From Sphingomonadales bacterium UBA6157 (lineage in GTDB: Bacteria; Pseudomonadota; Alphaproteobacteria; Sphingomonadales; Sphingomonadaceae): DNA of 53,671 nucleotides. The stretch spans positions 135,672 to 189,342 of the forward strand of contig DIUN01000018.1 in the NCBI GenBank assembly GCA_002423025.1, in the 5' to 3' direction. The notes under the pieces were generated by a model. That model searched no databases, was not told the DNA's origin, and saw only the letters and a program-made list of their open reading frames with translations. Made by a program: the position numbers and the translations under genes. Shown piece by piece: positions 48,607 through 53,671 of the stretch; the stretch's first letter is position 1; every line of letters starts with the position of its first letter.

Positions 48607-50048
48607 CAGGCGGCTGCTCTTTCTGCTTGGAGGGGCTGGGCGACAACGGAATTGGGGTGGCCTTCGGTGATTTCGACATCAACCAGATCGCCGATTTTCG
48701 CGCCCGGCACTTCGAGCACGGCGGATTGCAGCCAAGGCGTCTTGCCGATCAGCTGGCCGGGCTTGCGGCCGGGCCGCTCGAGCAGGATCTGCGTGCGGCG
48801 GCCGACGCTGGCAAGGTTGAAGGCATGGGCGCTGGCGGTGATCGCGGCCTGCAGACGGGCGAGGCGCTCCTCCTTCACCGGCTCGGGCACCTGGTCTGCC
48901 ATGGTCGCGGCCGGGGTGCCGGGGCGCTGGGAATATTTGAAGCTATAGGCCTGCGCATAGCCGGTCTCCTCGACAATGCGCAGCGTATCGAGAAAATCCG
49001 CCTCCGTCTCGCCGGGAAAGCCGACGATGAAATCCCCCGAGAGCGCAATGTCCGGCCGTACGGCGCGGATGCGCGCCAGCGTGGCAAGGTAGCTCTCGCG
49101 GGTGTGGGCGCGGTTCATGGCCTTCAGGATGCGGCTGGAGCCGGACTGCACGGGCAGGTGCAGATAGGGCATCAGCTTCTCGATATCGGCGTGGGCGGCG
49201 ATGAGATCGTCGCTCATGTCACGCGGGTGCGAGGTGGTGTAGCGGATACGCTTGAGGCCCGGCAGCTCGGCGAGCCGGGCAATGAGCTGGGCCAGCGTCT
49301 GCCCCGAGCCGTCATAGGCGTTCACATTCTGGCCGATGAGGGTGATCTCGACAGCCCCTGACGCGACCAGCGCCTCGGCCTCGGCCACCAGATCCGGCGC
49401 CGGGCGCGAGACCTCCTGGCCGCGGGTATAGGGCACGACGCAGAAGGTGCAGAACTTGTCGCAACCTTCCTGCACGGTGAGGAAGGCGCTGGCGCCCTGG
49501 TGGCGGCGCGGCGGCAGATGCGCGAACTTGGGGGCGGCCGGCATGTCCGTATCGATGGCGCGGGCATAGGCGGCGCCGCGCGCATCGTCCGGCACGGCGG
49601 CGGCCTGGCGCACCAGTGCCGGCAGGTTGTGATAAGCCAGCGGGCCGACGATGACGTCCACGGCCGGAGCCCTGCGGCCGATCTCGGCACCCTCGGCCTG
49701 CGCCACGCAGCCAGCGGCGACGATGAGCGGGCGTCCGCCATCGGCACGCGGCTTCTTCAGCCGGCCGATGTCGGAATAGAGCTTTTCAGCGGCCTTTTCG
49801 CGGATATGGCAGGTGTTGAGCACCACGATATCGGCGGTTTCAGCGCTTGTTGCAGGCGTGTGGCCCTCGGCGGCAAGCAAGTCACCCATCCGCTCCGAAT
49901 CATAGACATTCATCTGGCAGCCGAAGGATTTGACGAAGTAGCTGGAAGGCTTTTCAGGCGCTTCGTCGGCTATTGGGGCTGACACGAGGAACGGCGACTC
50001 CGGGGGATGATGAAACCCCTTCATAGCGCGGGCTGGGCGGCCGGTCAT
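48606..50048 (-). CDS. miaB: tRNA-2-methylthio-N6-dimethylallyladenosine synthase
   Basis: The protein has 480 residues. The N-terminal UPF0004 cluster cysteines are in FGCQMNVYDSERM, LNTCHIREKAAEKLYSDIGRL and AAGCVAQAEG. The radical-SAM triad is EGCDKFCTFCVVPYTRGQE (CxxxCxxC). The C-terminal TRAM domain follows. It adds the methylthio group to i6A37 in tRNAs. Four starts are possible; homologous sequence begins at about SYFVKSFGC, so the first 25-40 residues may be too long. Confidence 0.93.
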   Translation of the reverse strand: MTGRPARAMKGFHHPPESPFLVSAPIADEAPEKPSSYFVKSFGCQMNVYDSERMGDLLAAEGHTPATSAETADIVVLNTCHIREKAAEKLYSDIGRLKKPRADGGRPLIVAAGCVAQAEGAEIGRRAPAVDVIVGPLAYHNLPALVRQAAAVPDDARGAAYARAIDTDMPAAPKFAHLPPRRHQGASAFLTVQEGCDKFCTFCVVPYTRGQEVSRPAPDLVAEAEALVASGAVEITLIGQNVNAYDGSGQTLAQLIARLAELPGLKRIRYTTSHPRDMSDDLIAAHADIEKLMPYLHLPVQSGSSRILKAMNRAHTRESYLATLARIRAVRPDIALSGDFIVGFPGETEADFLDTLRIVEETGYAQAYSFKYSQRPGTPAATMADQVPEPVKEERLARLQAAITASAHAFNLASVGRRTQILLERPGRKPGQLIGKTPWLQSAVLEVPGAKIGDLVDVEITEGHPNSVVAQPLQAERAAA

Positions 50049-50080
50049 CTTGAACTTTCCCGCTGGCCGGGGTGGGCCGA

Positions 50081-50938
50081 TCAGCCGCGCATGAGCTTGT
50101 TATAGCCGGCGCGGATGACAGTTTCGCAATGCCGGGCCAGCGCCTTGCGATCCGGAAAATCGGCGGCGATGACGAGCGGGTGGTAGAGAATTTCGGCGCG
50201 GATACTGCCCAGCGCCATGAAGGCGACAGCGTGCGGCACCAGCTCGGTCTCCCCCACCCAGGCCAGATCGGGCAGCTGCTTGCGTGTCACCGGCATGCCG
50301 TTGAGCCGTGTATAGGCGATGGTGATGGGCTGGACGCGCAGGCCCTCCAGTCCGTGGGCGGCGGCAAACAGCGCGGACTTGAACGGCAGCACGCGGCTGC
50401 CATCGCTGTTGGTGCCTTCCGGAAACAGGATCAGGCTCTCGCCGTGCGCCAGCCGGGCGGAAAGACTGTCCCGCTGGTGCGCCGTGGTGCTGCGCCGGTC
50501 CCGCGTCACATAGGCAGTGCGGGCGAGGGTGGCGAGCCAGCCGACAACGCCCCAGCCGCCAACCTCGGCCTTGGCGACAAACGCCGCGCGGATATGGGCG
50601 CCCAGCACCGGTATATCCGCCCAGGAAACATGGTTAGCGACGTAAAGAACCCCCTGCGTGCCCGGCCTGGCGGTGCCGGCCGGCTTGCCATGGGTGACAA
50701 TGCGGATGCCGAGCGAGCGGGCGAGGCCGCGGTGGAACAGCCAGGGCAGATAGGCCCGGCGGTTGCCCGAGAGGGTGCGCAGCAGCAGTTCCGTGGGCAC
50801 CAGCAGCGAGGCGGTGGTGAGTGCGCCGGCGAGGCTCTTGGCGGGGCCGAGCCGCTGGTGGCGGGCCGCATCACGCGCGCGGCGCAGGCCGGGGGCAAGC
50901 TGTGGCGGTGGTGATGCTGGCGGCGGCGCGGTGGGCAA
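50081..50938 (-). CDS. plsC: 1-acyl-sn-glycerol-3-phosphate acyltransferase family protein
   Basis: The protein has 285 residues. The acyltransferase motif NHVSWAD (NHx4D) lies in GVLYVANHVSWADIPVLG. ESLILFPEGTNSDGSRVLPFKSALF is the second block. RVQPITIAYTRLNG is the third. It transfers an acyl group to lysophosphatidic acid in the inner membrane. It follows fur by eight bases and precedes miaB by 32. Confidence 0.88.
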   Translation of the reverse strand: MPTAPPPASPPPQLAPGLRRARDAARHQRLGPAKSLAGALTTASLLVPTELLLRTLSGNRRAYLPWLFHRGLARSLGIRIVTHGKPAGTARPGTQGVLYVANHVSWADIPVLGAHIRAAFVAKAEVGGWGVVGWLATLARTAYVTRDRRSTTAHQRDSLSARLAHGESLILFPEGTNSDGSRVLPFKSALFAAAHGLEGLRVQPITIAYTRLNGMPVTRKQLPDLAWVGETELVPHAVAFMALGSIRAEILYHPLVIAADFPDRKALARHCETVIRAGYNKLMRG

Positions 50939-50946
50939 TGCGGGTT

Positions 50947-51372
50947 CTATTCGCCGGGCTTGATCGGGGTGCCGTACAATTCCATGCGGTGGTCCACGAG
51001 CTTGAAGCCAAGGCGGGCGGCGATGCGCGCCTGCAATGCTTCCAACTCGGCATCGTGAAACTCGATGACATTGCCGGTCTCGACATCGATCAGATGATCG
51101 TGATGCTCATCCTGCACGGTTTCATACCGTGAGCGACCGCCCTGGAATTCGTGGCGCTCGAGAATGCCCGATTCCTCGAAGAGTTTTACGGTGCGATAGA
51201 CCGTGGCAATGGAAATGCGCGGATCGACTGCGACGACGCGGCGATGCAGCGCCTCGACATCGGGATGATCGTCGATTTCACTGAGAACGCGCGCGATGAC
51301 ACGCCGCTGTTCGGTGATGCGCAGGCCCTTTTTCAGGCACAACGCCTCAACATCGATTGTCACGCCCATCAT
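50947..51372 (-). CDS. fur: Fur family transcriptional regulator
   Basis: The protein has 141 residues. A winged helix (LRITEQRRVIARVLSEIDDHPDVEALHRRV, ISIATVYRTVKLFEESGIL) is followed by the dimerisation and metal region (HEFQGGRSRYETVQDEHHDHLIDVETGNVIEF, with H90, H91, D92, H93). The C-terminal CxxC pairs of E. coli Fur are absent, as in other alphaproteobacteria. It probably controls the siderophore receptor in this window. GGAG just upstream favours the second of two adjacent ATG codons (51369). Confidence 0.9.
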   Translation of the reverse strand: MMGVTIDVEALCLKKGLRITEQRRVIARVLSEIDDHPDVEALHRRVVAVDPRISIATVYRTVKLFEESGILERHEFQGGRSRYETVQDEHHDHLIDVETGNVIEFHDAELEALQARIAARLGFKLVDHRMELYGTPIKPGE

Positions 51373-51427
51373 GTTTCTCCTGCCGCCCGCCCATGAGATA
51401 GGCGGGCGGGGGAGAACGGGCAAGCCT

Positions 51428-51458
51428 CAGGCCCGGCTGCGCCAGCAGCGCGGGCCTG
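51428..51458 (-). terminator. Hairpin between mucR and fur
   Basis: CAGGCCCG-GCTGC (51428-51440) pairs with GCAGC (51445-51449) and CGGGCCTG (51451-51458), with a GCCA loop and one bulged G. It follows the mucR stop on the minus strand and precedes fur, so it probably separates the two transcripts. Confidence 0.6.
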
Positions 51459-51463
51459 TCAGC

Positions 51464-51919
51464 TCAGGCCGCAACCTTCCGCGGCCGGCCGCGGGGCTTG
51501 CCGCCAACCTTGGCGACGCGCTTGGTGCCAAGACCGATGGACTTGGCGAGCGTGCGGCGCTGCTCGGCATAGTTGGGGGCGACCATCGGATAATCAGCGG
51601 GGAGGCCCCACTTGGTGCGATAGTCATCCGGCGTCATGCCGTAGCGCGTCATCAGGTGACGCTTCAGCATCTTCAGCTTTTTGCCGTCTTCAAGGCAGAT
51701 GATATAGTCTGGCTTGATTGACGAGCGGACCGAAACGGCCGGCTCCTGGCGAACAGCCGGTGCTTCCGCAGGCGTACCAAGACGTGCGAGCGTGGCATAG
51801 ACACTCTCGATGACGCCCGGAACATCGCTCGGCGCGACACTGTTGTTGGCAAAATGCGACGATACGATATCGGCCGTCAGCGCCAACAGTTCATTATGAA
51901 TCTGCGAGCTCTCAGTCAT
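51464..51919 (-). CDS. mucR: Ros/MucR family regulator with AT-hook tail
   Basis: The protein has 151 residues. The Ros/MucR core is C75LEDGKKLKMLKRH88LMTRYGMTPDDYRTKWGLPADYPMVAPNYAEQRR. In the Ros-type zinc finger, the second Cys position is Asp78 and the second His is Tyr93, so zinc binding in the classical way is unlikely. The tail KPRGRPRKVAA contains a PRGRP AT-hook core. MucR proteins are nucleoid-associated-like regulators that bind AT-rich DNA and control surface polysaccharide, motility and cell-cycle genes. It has its own leader and terminator-like hairpins. Confidence 0.9.
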   Translation of the reverse strand: MTESSQIHNELLALTADIVSSHFANNSVAPSDVPGVIESVYATLARLGTPAEAPAVRQEPAVSVRSSIKPDYIICLEDGKKLKMLKRHLMTRYGMTPDDYRTKWGLPADYPMVAPNYAEQRRTLAKSIGLGTKRVAKVGGKPRGRPRKVAA

Positions 51920-51936
51920 TAACGATTCCTATACAC

Positions 51937-51963
51937 TTGCTGCGGATCCCTCCTCCGCAACAA
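51937..51963 (-). promoter_or_regulatory. Stem-loop in the rimI-mucR gap
   Basis: On the minus strand TTGTTGCGGA and TCCGCAGCAA pair over ten positions with one G-U pair, around a GGAGGGA loop, 17 bases before the mucR ATG. It may end the rimI transcript or lie in the mucR leader. Confidence 0.4.
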
Positions 51964-52007
51964 TCGGCATGACTGGCAATTTCTGCAAATGCAAGAGAAG
52001 ATGATGA

Positions 52008-52496
52008 TCAGCCCAAATCGTCGAGCAGTCGCTTCATGGTAATCGCACCAAATTTGGTTCCATCAGAACCGGCATAGTAATCAGGCCGATGACCGACGCT
52101 GCGAAATCCAGACTTTTCGTATAGCGTACGCGCCGCGATGTTATTTTCTCGAACTTCCAGAATCAGCTCGGAAGCGCCGCGTCGCCAACTGTCTTGAATC
52201 GCTGTTTCCACAAGGCGTTGGCCCAATCCGTTGCCGCGCTGCGTTGGCTCCACGGCAATCAGCAGCAACTCGACTTCCGGCCCGGCGGCGCGGCACAGGG
52301 TAAAACCTATGGCCCGGCCGTCGCGGCCCAGCGCCTGGCGCGTAAAGCTGCTGGCCATGCCGATCGAGCCGCCAAGCTGCAGCGTCGACCAGGCCTCGCC
52401 ATAGGCCGAATCAAAGCTGGCGCGCATCACCATCATCAGGGATTCGAGGTGGCGTTCATCGGCAAAAGTGATGACCGGTGGGGCCAGGGTGCTCAT
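52008..52496 (-). CDS. rimI: Ribosomal protein S18-alanine N-acetyltransferase family
   Basis: This 162-residue GNAT protein has ELLLIAVEPTQRGNGLGQRLVETAIQDSWRRGASELILEVRENNIAARTLYEKSGFRSVGHRPDYY. The RGNGLGQ acetyl-CoA loop and ENNxAARxLYxKxGF are RimI signatures. It acetylates the N terminus of S18 or other proteins. Its place 23 bases after tsaB is the standard arrangement. Confidence 0.9.
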   Translation of the reverse strand: MSTLAPPVITFADERHLESLMMVMRASFDSAYGEAWSTLQLGGSIGMASSFTRQALGRDGRAIGFTLCRAAGPEVELLLIAVEPTQRGNGLGQRLVETAIQDSWRRGASELILEVRENNIAARTLYEKSGFRSVGHRPDYYAGSDGTKFGAITMKRLLDDLG

Positions 52497-52519
52497 GAAC
52501 GCTGCTTATGACACGAATT

Positions 52520-53134
52520 TCAGAGCGGCAACACGGCATCCGGCGGGCGGACATAATGTGCCGCAGGCGGCAGTGCCCGCTGCGCCGCAGGCAGCAGCAG
52601 CGCATCCGCCGCATCAGGCTCGCCGGCGTGGATCAGCAGCGCAGGCGGTGTGGCCAGCAACAGCGCACCCGCGCCTGCAAAAGCCTCGCCACTGGTTTGT
52701 GGCACGGCATCAGGCGCCAGGGTGAGCACCTCGGACGCGGTGAAATCCCGCGTGATGCGCTGGTGCAGCACCTGCCCGCGCCCTGCATCGAGCAAGATGG
52801 TGACAGTGGCCAGGTCCGGCCGCAGCGCAAAGGCCCGCGCCGCCACCAGTGCGCCGGCGGTGCAGCCGTGCACCGGCGCGCCCCAGGCCAGGCCGAGCGC
52901 GCGGGCGCCGGCAATGCCGATGCGGATGCCGGTGAAGCTGCCGGGGCCGACATCAACAACAATCGCATCGGCGCGCCCGCCCTTCAGCAAGTCGGCGATG
53001 CTCGGCACCAGCGCCTCGGCATGGCCGCGGCCGATCACCCGGTGGTCCTGCGCGACCAGCCGCCCGGCCTCGAACAGCGCCAGCGACAGCGCCGGCGAGG
53101 CCGTAGAAATGGCGAGCGTGCGGGCGGCGCTCAC
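52520..53134 (-). CDS. tsaB: tRNA threonylcarbamoyladenosine biosynthesis protein TsaB
   Basis: The protein has 204 residues. The ASKHA-type N-terminal fold begins TLAISTASPALSLALFEAGRLVAQ, and DAIVVDVGPGSFTGIRIGIAGARALGLAWGAPVHGCTAGALVA is the TsaB signature. It is a partner of TsaD and TsaE in making t6A37 of tRNA. GTG at 53134 overlaps the reductase stop by four bases. Confidence 0.92.
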   Translation of the reverse strand: MSAARTLAISTASPALSLALFEAGRLVAQDHRVIGRGHAEALVPSIADLLKGGRADAIVVDVGPGSFTGIRIGIAGARALGLAWGAPVHGCTAGALVAARAFALRPDLATVTILLDAGRGQVLHQRITRDFTASEVLTLAPDAVPQTSGEAFAGAGALLLATPPALLIHAGEPDAADALLLPAAQRALPPAAHYVRPPDAVLPL

Positions 53135-53671
53135 AGGATGGTGGCGGCGTCCTTGAAGGCCAGGCGCGGCAGCCGCGGGAACAGGCCGTCGCCGGTGCCC
53201 TTGCCCAGCGAGCAGATGAAGTTGGTCTCGACGTTGGTGCCGGCCCAGAAGCCGGCATCGACCTTGGCCTTGTCAAAGCCCGACATCGGCCCGGTGTCCC
53301 AGCCCAGTGCGCGCGCGGCGATGATGAAGTAACCGCCTTGCAGCGAGCTGTTGCGGAACGCCGTTTCGCGGGCGATCGCCTCGCTGCCATTGAACCAGCC
53401 GCGGGCATCGGTGTGCGGGAACAGCTCGGGCAGCTTGTCGTAGAACTTCATATCATAGCCGATGATCGCGGTGACAGGGGCCGCGAGGATCTTGGGGGCA
53501 TTGGCAGCACTGGCGCACGCGGCCAGCTTGGCCTTGGCCTCGGGAGAAGAAGCAAAAATGAAACGCGCCGGCGAGCAATTGGCCGACGTCGGACCCATCT
53601 TCACCAGGTCATAAAGCGCTTCCAGGTCTGCCGGGGAGACGGGCGTATCGGCCCAGCCGTAGCGGGTGCGC
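53131..53671 (-). CDS. rutE: Malonic semialdehyde reductase/nitroreductase family, partial
   Basis: The C-terminal 179 or so residues are in the window; the start lies beyond the right edge. The visible part reads RTRYGWADTPVSPADLEALYDLVKMGPTSANCSPARF, then FPHTDARGWF, AFRNSSLQGGYFIIAARALGWDTGPMSGFD and LPRLAFKDAATIL, closely following RutE/HadB. RutE is an FMN-dependent reductase of 3-oxopropanoate in pyrimidine breakdown. No other rut gene is in view, so the role here is open. It is coupled to tsaB. Confidence 0.85.
   Translation of the reverse strand, partial: RTRYGWADTPVSPADLEALYDLVKMGPTSANCSPARFIFASSPEAKAKLAACASAANAPKILAAPVTAIIGYDMKFYDKLPELFPHTDARGWFNGSEAIARETAFRNSSLQGGYFIIAARALGWDTGPMSGFDKAKVDAGFWAGTNVETNFICSLGKGTGDGLFPRLPRLAFKDAATIL

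Noticed and set aside
1..53671. CRISPR arrays, tRNA or rRNA genes, insertion sequences, prophage
   Set aside because: No regularly spaced repeats, no tRNA cloverleaf in the short gaps, and no transposase, integrase or phage structural motifs in any plausible gene.

Overview
This 53.7 kb window is GC-rich chromosomal DNA from an alphaproteobacterium, most likely of the Sphingomonadales (a Sandarakinorhabdus/Polymorphobacter-like or Sphingomonas-like genome; this placement is inference). The reasons are the house-keeping block rutE-like/tsaB/rimI/mucR/fur/plsC/miaB/phoH/ybeY/corC, a Ros/MucR regulator, a SWIB-domain protein, a DUF177-cytochrome bc1 chaperone-bamE cluster, large TonB-dependent receptors, a BapA/DmpA-type peptidase, and CCCGC-type REP palindromes. 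About 60 protein genes are packed tightly, many with 4-base ATGA or GTGA overlaps. I see no rRNA, tRNA, CRISPR array, transposase or phage gene.

Layout. 1-2.7 kb: the end of an ABC permease, then a two-gene unit (a styrene-oxide-isomerase-like membrane protein and a ferritin-like PF10118 hydrolase) divergent from a TetR regulator across a dyad-rich promoter. 2.8-12 kb: MATE exporter, small iron-permease-family protein, old yellow enzyme, NUDIX hydrolase, bifunctional penicillin-binding protein, prfC and an exported M42 peptidase. 12-20 kb: D,D-carboxypeptidase; a coupled trio (ABA4-like, DUF1289, LLM flavoenzyme); a coupled trio (Alg14-like, Alg13-like, thioesterase); an alkyl sulfatase; and an unusual secreted protein with a cyanovirin-N-like domain plus three 66-residue repeats. 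20-27.5 kb: LplT-like transporter, DUF4870 protein, J-domain protein coupled to a P1 peptidase, glycine-zipper protein, and a coupled set of aminoglycoside-phosphotransferase-like kinase, acyl-CoA dehydrogenase and NUDIX enzyme. 27.5-38 kb: a siderophore receptor behind a Fur-like palindrome, tadA, epoxide-hydrolase-like and SMP-30 proteins, rmuC, ssb, a serine hydrolase, DUF177, bc1 chaperone, bamE, and a membrane protein with a DUF1330 protein. 38.2-44.8 kb: a collinear cluster of TonB receptor, MFS transporter, nitrilase-fold protein, SAM methyltransferase and a small helical protein. 44.9-53.7 kb: SWIB protein, then the conserved house-keeping block on the minus strand.

The strongest candidate for an undescribed system is the 38.2-44.8 kb cluster. 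It has outer- and inner-membrane transporters and a methyltransferase, but its nitrilase-superfamily member has lost two of the three catalytic residues: the nucleophilic Cys is Ser182 and the Lys is Arg141. Other points worth a second look are the StyC-like/PF10118 pair under TetR control, the CVNH-repeat protein, and a MucR protein with a degenerate zinc finger and a C-terminal AT-hook.
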